Source: Catellatospora vulcania (GTDB lineage: Bacteria; Actinomycetota; Actinomycetes; Mycobacteriales; Micromonosporaceae). Taken from it: a stretch of DNA of 64,000 nucleotides. Within the stretch, counting starts at the first letter, position 1; every line of letters begins with the position of its first letter. The stretch lies in assembly GCF_009720385.1 (NCBI RefSeq), contig NZ_WARX01000006.1:186001-250000 (forward strand), read 5' to 3'. A program made the position numbers and the translations under genes. The notes under the pieces were generated by a model. The model made no database searches. It saw nothing but the letters and a program-made list of their open reading frames with translations, and was not told where the DNA came from. Positions 35,594 to 44,676 of this stretch are shown in pieces.

Positions 35594-36418
35594 TCAGGAG
35601 GCTGCGGCGGCGCGGGCCATGGCGTCGCGGTAGATCGGGCCGTGCAGGAAGCGGTCGGGTAGGGCGCGCATGGTCAGGCGCAGCGCCCGGACCGAGACCG
35701 ACGCGGACAGGTCGGTGGTGGGCAGGCCCAGCGTGCCGTAGATGCGCCGGGCCCAGCCGGGCTGCAGGGAGAACGCGGTGGCGGCCAGGCCTGTGTAGAC
35801 CAGCCGGGCCGGGGTCAGCCCGAGGTGCCACGGCAGCGGCGGCGCCATCAGGAAGAACAGGGTGTCCAGGGCCTCGCGGGTCAGCGCCAGTTCGGGGCGC
35901 ATCCGCCGGTAGTAAGCGTCGACCTCGCCGGCCGTGCCCGGCACCGATGCCGGGTCCAGCCCGACCAGCTCCGCGGCCCGGCGCTGCTCGGTGTAGTAGC
36001 CGTCGATGTCGGCGGCGCTCAGCTCCAGACCCGCCCGGCGGGCCGTGCTCAGGAACGACTCCACCTCGGTGACGTGTACCCAGCGCAGCAGCTCGGGCTC
36101 GTCGATGCGGTACATCTCCCCTGTGTGCCGGTCCACCGCGCGCATGCGGGCGTGCACGCCCCGGATACGCCGCCCCGCGGCGCGGGCCTGGGCCGTGGTG
36201 CCGAACATGACCGTGCCGACGTAGTCGGCGGTGCGCATCAGCCGGCCCCACGGCTCGACCTTGTAGCTGGAGTTCTGCACCACCCCGGCGATCGCCCGCG
36301 GGTGCAGGGCCTGCAGGAACAGCGAGCGCACCCCGGCCACCCAGAGCACCGGCTCGGCGTGCACCCGCCAGGTCACCGACCCGGGGCCGAACAGTCCGAC
36401 GTCAGCGGCATCGTCCAT
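35594..36418 (-). CDS. MpaB/DUF2236 family oxygenase-like protein
   Basis: A 274-residue protein of the rubber-oxygenase/MpaB superfamily. Signature blocks are FGPGSVTWRVHAEPVLW, LFLQALHPRAIAGVVQ (with the conserved His) and the TADYVGTVMFG region; the later Arg/His positions of the heme-binding helix are only partly recognisable. Bacterial members are of mostly unknown substrate. ATG at 36418. Confidence 0.83.
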   Translation of the reverse strand: MDDAADVGLFGPGSVTWRVHAEPVLWVAGVRSLFLQALHPRAIAGVVQNSSYKVEPWGRLMRTADYVGTVMFGTTAQARAAGRRIRGVHARMRAVDRHTGEMYRIDEPELLRWVHVTEVESFLSTARRAGLELSAADIDGYYTEQRRAAELVGLDPASVPGTAGEVDAYYRRMRPELALTREALDTLFFLMAPPLPWHLGLTPARLVYTGLAATAFSLQPGWARRIYGTLGLPTTDLSASVSVRALRLTMRALPDRFLHGPIYRDAMARAAAAS

Positions 36419-36538
36419 GCCGTCCAGCGTGCCACGCCCGGCGGGACCCAGGAACGCCCTGGCCGCCTCTCGGCCCCCGGCCGCGTGAACTTCCGTACCC
36501 GATCATGCGGTATGCCCGACTCGCCGCGCCGCGCCGCG

Positions 36539-36572
<34 letters not shown>

Positions 36573-36599
36573 GCCGGCCGGTCCGGCCACCGACCCGCC

Positions 36600-36680
36600 A
36601 AGATCGTCGGACTTGCCTGGCACCTGGGCGAATCGCGGTTCAAGATACGCACAGGTGCCAGGCAGGTCGAGCGATCAAGA
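36600..36680. repeat. Long palindromic repeat, ACTTGCC family, copy C
   Basis: AGATCGTCGGACTTGCC to GCAGGTCGAGCGATCAAG, with CAAGATACGCACAGGTGCC in the right half. Orientation equals copy B. It follows a GCCGCGCC-rich stretch (36521-36590) and lies between MpaB and amylase. Confidence 0.85.
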
Positions 36681-36698
36681 GGGAAGCGGACCGGGCTC

Positions 36699-38138
36699 CT
36701 AGCTGATCTTCGCGTTGAGGTGGATGGCGATGGCGTCGTGGGCGGCGACGTTCGCGACGAACCAGCCGCTCGCGTCGACCGTGATCACCGGGCCGGTGCA
36801 GGTGGTGCCGCTCTTCTCGCCGTGGATCACGTCGCAGTAGCGGCCCGCGGGCAGGTTCGTCTGGTACGACCGCCCGTTGATCGCCCCGTCCTCGTCGTTG
36901 ATCGTCAGGTAGCCCTTGCCGTTGCGCCCGAACGCGATGTGGTTGTTGCCGTTGTCGTACCAGTTGACGACCGTGGTGCCCTTGACCGCGTTGTGGAAGC
37001 CGACCATGTTCGCCACGACCTGCCAGCGGTGCTCGCAGCGCCAGCCGCCCGAGTAGCAGGTCGTGTTGCTCGTCTTGCCGTTGGCGTCCGACGGCGGCCC
37101 CTGGTCCTTGTTGCTGAACTCGTAGCTGCTCATCACCGCCGGCGACCCGTACGGCCAGGCCAGCATGAACGCGTTGGCCAGCGCGTAGATCCCGTTGTCC
37201 TTGTAGGTGAGGATGTCGCCGCCGTCGCGCTGGGTGTCGTGGTTGTCGGTGAACACCACGGCCTTGGCGGTGGCGATGTGCCCCCACGGCTCGCCGAAGT
37301 TCTTGAGGTAGGCCAGCTTCTCGTGCCGGAACACCCGGCCCAGGTCCTTGCCGTAGCGGAACTCGTGCACGTCGCCGTTGCCGGTGTACTCCGTCGGCAG
37401 GACCGGCTCGCCCGCGCCGTAGATGACCTCCTGCACGAGGTACACCGAGCGGGACAGCTTGCCCTTGATCGCGGCGATGTCCGCGGCCGCCATGTGCTTG
37501 CTGGCGTCCAGCCGGAACCCGTCGACACCCAGGGTCAGCAGGTCGTTGAGGTAACCGGCCAGCTTGGTGCGTACGTAGTCGCTCTCGGTCTTGAGGTCGG
37601 CGAGGTTGACCAGCTCGCAGTTCTGCACCTCGTACCGGTCGCCGTAGTTGACGATGTCGTCGTTGCCGTTGCGGCCGCAGTGGTGGAAGTCCTGCGTCTG
37701 GTAGATGCCCGGGTAGGTGTACGACGTGTAGGTCGAGCCGGCCCAGCCGGTGCCCGAGCCGACCCCGGTCATGTGGTTGACCACCGCGTCGACGATGACC
37801 TTCACGCCAGCGTTGTGGCAGGTGGTGACCATCGACTGGAACTGGGCGCGGGTGCCCTTGCGGGACTCGACCCGGTAGCTGACCGGCTGGTACGCGACCC
37901 ACCACTGCTGGCCGCGTACGTGCTCCTGGGGCGGGGACACCTGCACGTAGCCGTAGCCGCGCGGGCCGAGGAAGTTGGTGCACTCGGCCGCGACCGAGGG
38001 CCAGTTCCACTCGAAGAGCTGGACGATGACGTCCTTGCTGCCCGAGGGGGCTGCGGCCGCGGGGGCGGCGGCCGGGATCGGCAGCGCCGCGGCGAGGACC
38101 GCCGCCAGCGCCAGTGAGAGAAGTCTGCGTCGTTGCAT
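36699..38138 (-). CDS. Secreted alpha-amylase (GH13)
   Basis: A 479-residue extracellular starch-degrading enzyme. The signal peptide (1-30) is followed by the (beta/alpha)8 barrel. The catalytic residues are nucleophile Asp211 (GFRLDASKH), acid/base Glu237 (LVQEVI) and Asp301 (FTDNHDTQ). Conserved DAVVNHM (117-123) is also present. The C-terminal beta domain ends with the SGW/AVHLNAKI-type strand. ATG at 38138 was chosen for the signal peptide. An operator-like inverted repeat overlaps the promoter upstream. Confidence 0.95.
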   Translation of the reverse strand: MQRRRLLSLALAAVLAAALPIPAAAPAAAAPSGSKDVIVQLFEWNWPSVAAECTNFLGPRGYGYVQVSPPQEHVRGQQWWVAYQPVSYRVESRKGTRAQFQSMVTTCHNAGVKVIVDAVVNHMTGVGSGTGWAGSTYTSYTYPGIYQTQDFHHCGRNGNDDIVNYGDRYEVQNCELVNLADLKTESDYVRTKLAGYLNDLLTLGVDGFRLDASKHMAAADIAAIKGKLSRSVYLVQEVIYGAGEPVLPTEYTGNGDVHEFRYGKDLGRVFRHEKLAYLKNFGEPWGHIATAKAVVFTDNHDTQRDGGDILTYKDNGIYALANAFMLAWPYGSPAVMSSYEFSNKDQGPPSDANGKTSNTTCYSGGWRCEHRWQVVANMVGFHNAVKGTTVVNWYDNGNNHIAFGRNGKGYLTINDEDGAINGRSYQTNLPAGRYCDVIHGEKSGTTCTGPVITVDASGWFVANVAAHDAIAIHLNAKIS

Positions 38139-38204
38139 GAGGACACTCCGGACGTACGAGGGGACGGATCGTCGAGTGCGTGGGGTCCGCGGACTGAAAC
38201 CGCA

Positions 38205-38249
38205 TTGAAACCTTGCGGCAATATTCACAAGAAGTTTCAACGAAGTCAA
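38205..38249 (-). promoter_or_regulatory. Amylase promoter with an overlapping operator
   Basis: Minus strand: TTGACT (38249-38244), a 17-nt gap and GAATAT (38226-38221). An inverted repeat TTGAAAC (38205-38211) / GTTTCAA (38234-38240) with inner CTTG/CAAG covers the -10 region. This fits repression of the amylase by a maltose- or glucose-responsive regulator (MalR/Reg1-like in actinomycetes). Confidence 0.65.
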
Positions 38250-38314
38250 CGAATCCGATGCGGAACGGCACGAGAGCCGCCACGCAAGATCTTTCCAACC
38301 CGGTTGCCCGTGGT

Positions 38315-38375
38315 GATCGCTGTTTCGTGTCAGAAGCTGCGGTTCCGCCTCAGGATCTGACACCAAACAGCGATC
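38315..38375. repeat. Long palindromic repeat, GATCGCTG family, copy 2
   Basis: 20-nt arms GATCGCTGTTTCGTGTCAGA (38315-38334) and 38356-38375 pair at 19 of 20 positions. It shares the outer arms and CGTGTCAGAA with copy 1 at 7786-7850. It lies between the amylase start and the phosphotransferase end. Confidence 0.85.
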
Positions 38376-38391
38376 ATCGCCCCTCCGGAGC

Positions 38392-38431
38392 GGAGCGGAT
38401 CGGAGCGGATCGGAGCGGATCGGAGCGGATC
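38392..38431. repeat. Tandem repeat GGAGCGGATC x4
   Basis: Four exact head-to-tail copies of the 10-bp unit GGAGCGGATC, followed by degenerate copies to about 38447. It abuts the phosphotransferase stop and the palindrome. Confidence 0.8.
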
Positions 38432-38450
38432 GGAGCGGAGCAGAGCGGGC

Positions 38451-39383
38451 TCAGCCGAGCAGGCGGGCGGCCGACGCGAGGTACGCGCGGCCCTCCTCGG
38501 GAGCGCCGTGCCGGATCATGTAGAGCCCGGACGAGACGCGCTCGGTGAAGCCCCACTCCCAGATCGCCTGCTCGGCCACGCCGGTCGCCGCGGCCAGGCG
38601 CGCGCAGTACCCCCGCACCAGCCCGACCGGATCCGTCGCCGCCAGCACCTCGTCCGTCCAGCCGCGCACCGCGACGCCCAGGTCGTAGGCCGGGTCGCAG
38701 AGGAAGCCGTCCGGGTCGACGAAGACGTGCCCCGACTCCGCGCCGGGCCGGGGTGACAGCACGGCGAGCACGTTGTCCGGGTGCGGGTCGCCGTGGCAGA
38801 CCACGCAGCCGTCCAGGTCGAACGCGGCCGCGCGGCGACGGGCGTACCCGACGGCCCGGTCGACGACCTCGGCCGGGCAGGGCCGCCCGGTCTCCGGCCA
38901 CAACTCGATGATCAGCTCGGTGAGCGTGCTGGCCTTGTCCGTCCCGGGCAGCACGGCCGCGTCCGGTGGGCGGGGCACCAGCCATGCCTGTCGCAGCGTC
39001 GCGGCCAGCACGTCGAGCGCGTGCTCGGGCGAGAGGGCGGTGGTCGCCAGGGCCGGGCCGAGGGGTTCCAGCAGCGCGGCGGCACGCTCCGGATCGTGGG
39101 CGTACAGCCGGACGTACCCGTGCCCGTCCGCCGCCGCGATGGTGCGCACCTGCCCGGCGAAGCCGTCCCAGGGCGGCGCGAGCCGCAGCACCGCGTCCGT
39201 GCCGTCGGCCGTGCGCACCCGCAGCACCAGCGCCGCCGACCCGCCGTCGAGCGCCGCACCGGGCGTCAGCGACCAGTCCGCGCACACCTGCCCGAGCCGC
39301 TCCGGCAGCACCGCCAGCCAGTCCCGGCCCGGTGCCCCCTTGCTCAGCGCGGTACGCCGCATCCGGTCGGGCAGCTCGATCAC
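38451..39383 (-). CDS. Aminoglycoside phosphotransferase-fold kinase
   Basis: A 310-residue protein kinase-like small-molecule phosphotransferase. Catalytic loop VVCHGDPHPDNVLA and metal-binding FVDPDGFLCDPAYDLGV are present; the N-terminal lobe has the LRLAPPWDGF area. It resembles the APH(6)/streptomycin kinase-like family, but many members act on unknown hydroxylated metabolites, so resistance is not shown. GTG at 39383 is the likely start. Confidence 0.85.
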   Translation of the reverse strand: MIELPDRMRRTALSKGAPGRDWLAVLPERLGQVCADWSLTPGAALDGGSAALVLRVRTADGTDAVLRLAPPWDGFAGQVRTIAAADGHGYVRLYAHDPERAAALLEPLGPALATTALSPEHALDVLAATLRQAWLVPRPPDAAVLPGTDKASTLTELIIELWPETGRPCPAEVVDRAVGYARRRAAAFDLDGCVVCHGDPHPDNVLAVLSPRPGAESGHVFVDPDGFLCDPAYDLGVAVRGWTDEVLAATDPVGLVRGYCARLAAATGVAEQAIWEWGFTERVSSGLYMIRHGAPEEGRAYLASAARLLG

Positions 39384-39559
39384 GGCCCCACCATCCCACC
39401 CTCCCGAGCACCCCGACCAGCGGATTACGCCTCCGCCGCCCGATGAGGCGTTGAGGAGGGCGCCTTTCACCACCCATAGCGATCTGCGGGGCTGCTGCTC
39501 GGCTCGCTGACGCGAGTCGACGATGCCCTTCCCTTCCTGCGATGGGGTTAGGGTCGGGC

Positions 39560-40309
39560 ATGTTCGCGCGCGCTCGGGGAATGGCCCGATCCCTGGTGAT
39601 GTATCACGGCATTCCCGGTCGGCACCGGCGGATGCGGCGTTTCTACGGGCAGTTCCTCGGGCCGGGTGACCTCGCGTTCGATGTCGGCGCGCACGTCGGC
39701 AGCCGGGTGCGGCCGTGGCGGCGGCTCGGGGCCCGGGTGCTCGCGATCGAGCCGCAGCCCGACTGCCTGCGGGTGCTGCGCCTGTTCTTCGGGCGCGACC
39801 CGGGTGTGACGATCCTGCCCAGCGCCGTCGGCGCGCGGCCGGGCAGCGCCTCGCTCGCGCTGTCGTCGGCCACGCCGACGGTGTCCTCGCTGTCGCACGA
39901 GTGGATCGAGTCGGTGACCGCGGCCGACGAGCGCTTCGCCGCGGTCCGCTGGGACCGCTCGGTCGAGGTCGAGGTGGTCACCCTGGACGATCTCATCGCG
40001 ACGCACGGCGAACCGGCCTTCTGCAAGATCGACGTCGAGGGTTTCGAGGCCGATGTGCTGCGCGGGCTGTCCCGGCCGCTGCGGGCACTGTCCTTCGAGT
40101 ACCTGCCGTTCGCCCACGACGCCGCCCTCACCGCCCTGGACCTGGTGGAACAGCTCGGCGTCTACGAGTACAACTACGCGCCCGTGGAGACCATGCGCTT
40201 CGCGAGCGAGCAGTGGCTCGACGCGGCCGGCCTGGTGCAGCTGCTGGAGCAGCGGTTCCGCGCGCTCGGCCGCTCGGGCGACGTCTACGCCCGCGCCCGC
40301 TCGCTGTAA
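39560..40309 (+). CDS. FkbM family methyltransferase
   Basis: A 249-residue SAM-dependent methyltransferase. The SAM-binding motif DVGAHVG (43-49) and the FkbM hallmarks VTLDDLIATHGEPAFCKIDVEGFEADVLRG-type block (Asp in KIDVEG) are clear. FkbM enzymes methylate hydroxyls or sugars in natural products and glycans. Its 3' end overlaps the convergent CDP-alcohol phosphatidyltransferase gene by 25 bases, which places it at the edge of the downstream locus. ATG at 39560. Confidence 0.87.
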   Translation: MFARARGMARSLVMYHGIPGRHRRMRRFYGQFLGPGDLAFDVGAHVGSRVRPWRRLGARVLAIEPQPDCLRVLRLFFGRDPGVTILPSAVGARPGSASLALSSATPTVSSLSHEWIESVTAADERFAAVRWDRSVEVEVVTLDDLIATHGEPAFCKIDVEGFEADVLRGLSRPLRALSFEYLPFAHDAALTALDLVEQLGVYEYNYAPVETMRFASEQWLDAAGLVQLLEQRFRALGRSGDVYARARSL

Positions 40310-41040
40310 TCCACAACGGCCGGGGCCTGTCCGCGGGCCCGCCCGGCCGTGACGGCGCGACGCCGCCAGAGGTAGACCACGTCACGCCCGAAGGACTCGG
40401 CGAGCAGGGCCAGCGCGCCCGCGAGCGCCACCGCCACCACGGGCCGGGGCAGCACGTCCGCGGCGGCGCTCACCAGCACGATGCCCTGGATCGCGGCCAC
40501 CACCTTGCGCCAGTAGCGCGGGAACAGCTGCCCCCGCAGCCACGGCAGCACCCAGGTGGCGACGACGTACACGTACCGCATCGTGCCGATCGCCAGCACC
40601 CACGGCCCGGCCGCCGGGGCGACGTAGCAGCTCAGCACAAGGATGAGGAACGCGTCGACCTCCATGTCGAACCGCGCGCCGAACGCCGACGCGGTCTGCG
40701 TGCGCCGGGCGACCTTGCCGTCGACCGCGTCGAGGACCAGCGCCACGACCGTGATCCCGACCAGCACCGGCACCGGGATGTCGCCGGCGAAGGAGGCCGC
40801 GGTCAGCGCCATGACGCAGCCGGTCAGCGCGGCGCGGGTCAGCGTGACCAGGTCGGCGGGTCCGAACGCGACGAGCCCGGCGGTGTGCATGGCCCGGGTG
40901 AGCAGCGCCCACGATCCGACGGCGTACAGGCTTCCGGCCGCCCATCCGGCGTGTCCGAGGCCGACCGCCGCCGACAGCAGCGCGAGCATGGCGAACTGGA
41001 CGCACAGCCCGATCACCGGGCCCGGTCTCACCGGCGGCAC
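40285..41040 (-). CDS. CDP-alcohol phosphatidyltransferase
   Basis: A 251-residue membrane enzyme that transfers a phosphatidyl or related phosphoryl group from a CDP-alcohol to an alcohol acceptor. The catalytic motif is D-x2-DG-x2-AR-x8-G-x3-D-x3-D, seen as DAVDGKVARRTQ, then GARFDMEVD. About six hydrophobic segments. GTG at 41040 has GGAGG 5 bases upstream. It is divergent from the MDR gene by only 44 bases, so they probably share a regulated region. Confidence 0.88.
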   Translation of the reverse strand: MPPVRPGPVIGLCVQFAMLALLSAAVGLGHAGWAAGSLYAVGSWALLTRAMHTAGLVAFGPADLVTLTRAALTGCVMALTAASFAGDIPVPVLVGITVVALVLDAVDGKVARRTQTASAFGARFDMEVDAFLILVLSCYVAPAAGPWVLAIGTMRYVYVVATWVLPWLRGQLFPRYWRKVVAAIQGIVLVSAAADVLPRPVVAVALAGALALLAESFGRDVVYLWRRRAVTAGRARGQAPAVVDYSERARA

Positions 41041-41084
41041 CGTACCTCCGTTAGGTTCGACCTTGATCCGAGGAGAGGAAGCCG

Positions 41085-42065
41085 ATGGCATCCTACGCGC
41101 GCGCCTTCTGGACCGCCGCGCCCGGCGCGGGCGAGATCCGGTCCGTGTCGCTGCCCGCTCCGGGGCCCGGTGAGGTGCTGGTGCGCACCCTCCACTCCGG
41201 CGTGAGCCGGGGCACCGAGACGCTGGTCTTCCGCGGTGAGGTGCCCGCGAGCCAGTACGCGGTGATGCGCGCCCCGTTCCAGGAGGGCGACTTCCCGGGG
41301 CCGGTGAAGTACGGCTACCTCAACGTCGGAGTCGTCGAGCAGGGCCCGCCGGAGCTGCTCGGCCGCACCGTGTTCTGCCTGTACCCGCACCAGACCCGCT
41401 ACGTCGTCCCGGTGGGCGCGGTGGTGCCCGTTCCCGACGGCGTGCCCGCGCGCCGGGCCGTGCTCGCGGGCACCGTGGAGACCGCGGTCAACGCGCTGTG
41501 GGACGGCCCGCCGCTGGTCGGCGACCGGATCGCGGTGCTGGGCGCGGGCATGGTCGGCAGTTGCGTCGCGGCACTGCTGGCCCGCTTCCCCGGGGTGTCG
41601 GTGCAACTGGTCGACATCGACCCGGAGCGGGCCGCGACCGCGGCGGCCCTCGGCGTCGCGTTCGCCTCCCCCGAGACCGCCGACGGCGGCTGCGACCTGG
41701 TCTTCCACGCCTCCGCCAGCGCCGCGGGACTGCAACGGTCCCTGGACCTGCTCGCCCCGGAGGGCACCGTCGTCGAGCTGAGCTGGTACGGCGACCGCGC
41801 GGTGAACCTGTCCCTCGGCGGGGCCTTCCACTCCGGACGGCTCACCATCCGCGGCAGCCAGGTCGGCACGGTCTCCCCGGCCCGTGCCGCGCGCCGCTCC
41901 TACGCCGACCGGCTCGCCATCGCCCTGGACCTGCTGCGCGCCCCGGCCTTCGACGCGCTGCTGTCCGGCGCGTCGCCGTTCGGGCAGCTGCCGCAGGTGC
42001 TGGCCGGCCTCGCCGACGGTTCCCTGCCCGCCCTGTGCCACACCATCAGCTACGACGGAGAGTGA
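41085..42065 (+). CDS. MDR (zinc-type alcohol dehydrogenase-like) oxidoreductase
   Basis: A 326-residue NAD(P)-binding oxidoreductase. The N-terminal GroES-like region and Rossmann motif [14 protein letters not shown] (about 146) are clear. The zinc-ligand Cys/His set of true alcohol dehydrogenases is not evident (an SRGTE motif stands at the usual catalytic place), as in TDH/MDR relatives lacking catalytic zinc. First gene of the co-oriented block through 46026; the next start is 5 bases after its stop. Confidence 0.87.
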   Translation: MASYARAFWTAAPGAGEIRSVSLPAPGPGEVLVRTLHSGVSRGTETLVFRGEVPASQYAVMRAPFQEGDFPGPVKYGYLNVGVVEQGPPELLGRTVFCLYPHQTRYVVPVGAVVPVPDGVPARRAVLAGTVETAVNALWDGPPLVGDRIAVLGAGMVGSCVAALLARFPGVSVQLVDIDPERAATAAALGVAFASPETADGGCDLVFHASASAAGLQRSLDLLAPEGTVVELSWYGDRAVNLSLGGAFHSGRLTIRGSQVGTVSPARAARRSYADRLAIALDLLRAPAFDALLSGASPFGQLPQVLAGLADGSLPALCHTISYDGE

Positions 42066-42070
42066 CCCCC

Positions 42071-42469
42071 ATGTTCAGCGTGACGGTCCGCGACCACATG
42101 ATGATCGCCCACAGCTTCCGGGGCGAGGTCTTCGGCCCGGCGCAGCGCCTGCACGGCGCGACGTTCGTCGTCGACGCGACGTTCAAGCGCGCCGAACTCG
42201 ACCCCGACGACATCGTGGTGGACATCGCCGCCGCGTCGCAGGAGCTCAACAAGATCCTCGGCGCGCTGAACCTGCGCAACCTCGACGACGACCCCGCGTT
42301 CGCGGGCGTCAACACCACCACCGAGAAACTCGCCCAGGTCATCGCCGACCGGCTGGCGGCCCGGGTGCACGCGGGCGCGTTCGGCGAGAACGCGCGCGGG
42401 CTGTCCGGGATCGCGGTGACGCTGCACGAGTCGCACATCGCCTGGGCGTCCTACGAGCGGCCCCTGTGA
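42071..42469 (+). CDS. PTPS/QueD-fold protein with a degenerate active site
   Basis: A 132-residue T-fold protein aligned to 6-pyruvoyl/6-carboxy-tetrahydropterin synthase. His14 (IAHSFR) and His28 are kept, but the third zinc His is Ala30 (LHGATF, normally HGH). The nucleophile Cys is Ala24 (GPAQRLHG, normally CxRLHG). The catalytic Asp-His pair is also absent (LDDDPAF region). A Glu in LHESHIAW may still bind a pterin. The same losses are known for the Streptomyces coelicolor homolog SCO6650. Probably a pterin-binding protein or a different enzyme. Confidence 0.85.
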   Translation: MFSVTVRDHMMIAHSFRGEVFGPAQRLHGATFVVDATFKRAELDPDDIVVDIAAASQELNKILGALNLRNLDDDPAFAGVNTTTEKLAQVIADRLAARVHAGAFGENARGLSGIAVTLHESHIAWASYERPL

Positions 42470-42581
42470 GCACGTGCCGCGCTCTCCGGCAGGGCCTGGT
42501 CCGGCCATCGGGCACCGGGATCTCGTGCACTCCGTGCCGTCCCGGCAGCACGAAGTACACAAGATCTGATTCGGCCGGCCG

Positions 42582-43628
42582 GTGAGCACCGTCCACGTCG
42601 TCCTGCCCGGCGGGGTCGACGACCCGGCCGCGCCCAGCGGCGGCAACGTGTACGACCGGCGGGTCTGTGACGGCCTGGCCGCGGCCGGGTGGCCGGTGCG
42701 CGAGCACCCGGTGCCCGGCTCGTGGCCGCATCCCGCCGCGCCCGAACTCACCGAACTCGCGGCGCTGCTCGCGGCGCTGCCCGACGGCGCGACGGTGCTG
42801 ATCGACGGCCTGATCGCCGTCGCCGCGCCCGAGGTGCTGGCCGCGGCGGCCCCGCGGCTGCGGCTGGTCGTGCTGGCGCACATGCCGTTCGGCGACAGTG
42901 ACGCCGGCCTGCGGCCCGGCGAGGCCCGGGTGCTGCGGGGCGCGGCCGCCGTCGTCACCACCAGCCGGTGGTGCCGCGAGCGCCTGATCAGTGGGTACGC
43001 GCTGCCGTCCGCCCGCGTCCACGCCGCCCCGCCCGGCGTCGACCCCGCACCCCTCGCCCCCGCGTCGCCCGCCGGGACGCGGCTGCTCTGCGTCGCCGCG
43101 CTCGCCCCGCACAAGGGCCACGACCTGCTTCTCGACGCCCTGCACACGCTCACCGAGCTACCCTGGACCTGCACGTTCGTCGGCTCGACCGACCGTGACC
43201 CGGCGTACGTGGCACGGCTGCGGGCGCACCCGGCCGCCGGCCGGATCGCCTTCGCGGGCGTGCGCACCGGCGACGGGCTCGCCGCCGCGTACGGGGCCGC
43301 GGACCTGCTCGTGCTGCCCTCGCGCGGGGAGAGCTATGGCATGGTCGTCACCGAAGCGCTGGCCCGGGGCATCCCGGTGCTGGCCAACGACGTGCAGGGG
43401 CTGCCCGAGGCACTGGGCGCGGCCCCGGACGGCAGTGTGCCCGGCCTGCTGGTCCCGCCCGACAGCCCGGCGCTCGCCGCCGCGCTACTCCGCTGGCTCA
43501 CCGACCCGGACCTGCGCGATCGACTGCGCCACTCGGCCCTGGCGCGCCGCGACGGCCTCACCGGCTGGACCCGCACCGCGGAACTCGTCGGCGAAGTGCT
43601 CTCCCGGGTGGCTCGGCTGGCCCGATGA
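42582..43628 (+). CDS. Glycosyltransferase, family 4
   Basis: A 348-residue GT-B enzyme. The N-terminal domain holds PGGVDDPAAPSGGNVYDRR. The donor domain carries the GT4 block LVLPSRGESYGMVVTEALARG with the acidic pair and NDVQGLPE. GTG at 42582. It probably transfers a sugar to a product of the surrounding locus; donor and acceptor are unknown. Confidence 0.9.
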   Translation: MSTVHVVLPGGVDDPAAPSGGNVYDRRVCDGLAAAGWPVREHPVPGSWPHPAAPELTELAALLAALPDGATVLIDGLIAVAAPEVLAAAAPRLRLVVLAHMPFGDSDAGLRPGEARVLRGAAAVVTTSRWCRERLISGYALPSARVHAAPPGVDPAPLAPASPAGTRLLCVAALAPHKGHDLLLDALHTLTELPWTCTFVGSTDRDPAYVARLRAHPAAGRIAFAGVRTGDGLAAAYGAADLLVLPSRGESYGMVVTEALARGIPVLANDVQGLPEALGAAPDGSVPGLLVPPDSPALAAALLRWLTDPDLRDRLRHSALARRDGLTGWTRTAELVGEVLSRVARLAR

Positions 43629-43686
43629 CGGCGCTGTGTGTATAAATCCACAGACACGCGGGGACGGTACCTCTAGGAAGGATGAA

Positions 43687-44676
43687 GTGTCTGGACAGGA
43701 GGTCGCGTTGCACAGTGCCGTGACAGGCGTCCGCGTGCCCCCACCGGGCCGCACCGCGGGACGCCTCGGGGCCTGGGCGCGCGCCGCCGCCGGGCTGCTC
43801 ATCCTCGCGCTGCTGGTGTGGCAGGTCGGCGCCGGGCCGTTCCTTGACGGGGTACGACTGGTCGACCGGCCCGCGCTGCTGGCCGCGCTCGGCCTCGGCG
43901 CGCTGAGCACCGTCGCGTGCGCGTGGCGGTGGAGCCTGGTCGCCGAGGGCCTCGGCGTGCGGCTGCCGCTGGGCCGGGCGGTCAAGGCGTACTACCGCTC
44001 GCTGTTCCTCAACACGACGCTGCCCGGCGGCGTGGTCGGCGACGTGCACCGCGCGGTGCGGCACGGCCTGGACATCAGCGACGTCCGGCTCGCGGTGCGG
44101 GCCGTGGTGCTGGAGCGCACCATCGGGCTGACCGTGCAGATCACCGCGTCGCTGCTGATGCTGCTGGTGCTTCCGTCGCCCGTCCGCGCCCGCATGCCGC
44201 TGATCGTCGCCGTCGTCGCGGCGACCGGGCTGGCCGTCGCGCTCGCCCTGCGGGCGCTGGCCCGGGGCCGGTCGGCCCGCTGGGCGGCAGCGCTGCGGTC
44301 GGCGTACACCGATGTCCGTGAAGTCCTTCTCACCCGGCGCCGCTGGGTCGGCATCGGCCTGGCCTCCGCGGTCGTCGTGGCCGGACAGCTCGTCATGTTC
44401 GTGGTCGCGGCGCGCACCGCGGGCTCGGACGCGCCGGTGACCCTGCTGGTGCCGCTGACCCAGCTGGCCCTGCTGGCCATGGCGCTGCCGCTGAACATCG
44501 CCGGCTGGGGCCCGCGCGAAGGCGTCGCGGCCTGGGCGTTCGCCGCCGCCGGGATGACCTCCACGCAGGGCGTCGCGGCCGCCGTCACCTACGGCGTGCT
44601 GGGCCTGGTCGCCGCGCTGCCCGGCGCCGCGGTCCTGCTGGCACGCACCAAGCCTCGGAGTGGAAAGCATGCGTGA
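43687..44676 (+). CDS. Flippase-like membrane protein (LPG-synthase TM family)
   Basis: A 329-residue integral membrane protein of the UPF0104/lysylphosphatidylglycerol synthetase TM family. It has about seven hydrophobic segments and the family block LFLNTTLPGGVVGDVHRAVRHG. The C-terminal lysyltransferase domain is absent. Relatives flip or translocate lipids or lipid-linked sugars. GTG at 43687 has GGAAGG five bases away; TTG at 43708 is also well placed. It overlaps the next gene by 8 bases. Confidence 0.84.
   Translation: MSGQEVALHSAVTGVRVPPPGRTAGRLGAWARAAAGLLILALLVWQVGAGPFLDGVRLVDRPALLAALGLGALSTVACAWRWSLVAEGLGVRLPLGRAVKAYYRSLFLNTTLPGGVVGDVHRAVRHGLDISDVRLAVRAVVLERTIGLTVQITASLLMLLVLPSPVRARMPLIVAVVAATGLAVALALRALARGRSARWAAALRSAYTDVREVLLTRRRWVGIGLASAVVVAGQLVMFVVAARTAGSDAPVTLLVPLTQLALLAMALPLNIAGWGPREGVAAWAFAAAGMTSTQGVAAAVTYGVLGLVAALPGAAVLLARTKPRSGKHA

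Noticed and set aside
39440-39540. A fourth copy of the AAGGGCACCTTC hairpin before the FkbM gene
   Set aside because: Only a half-match (GAGGAGGGCGCCTTTC) is present and the second arm does not pair.
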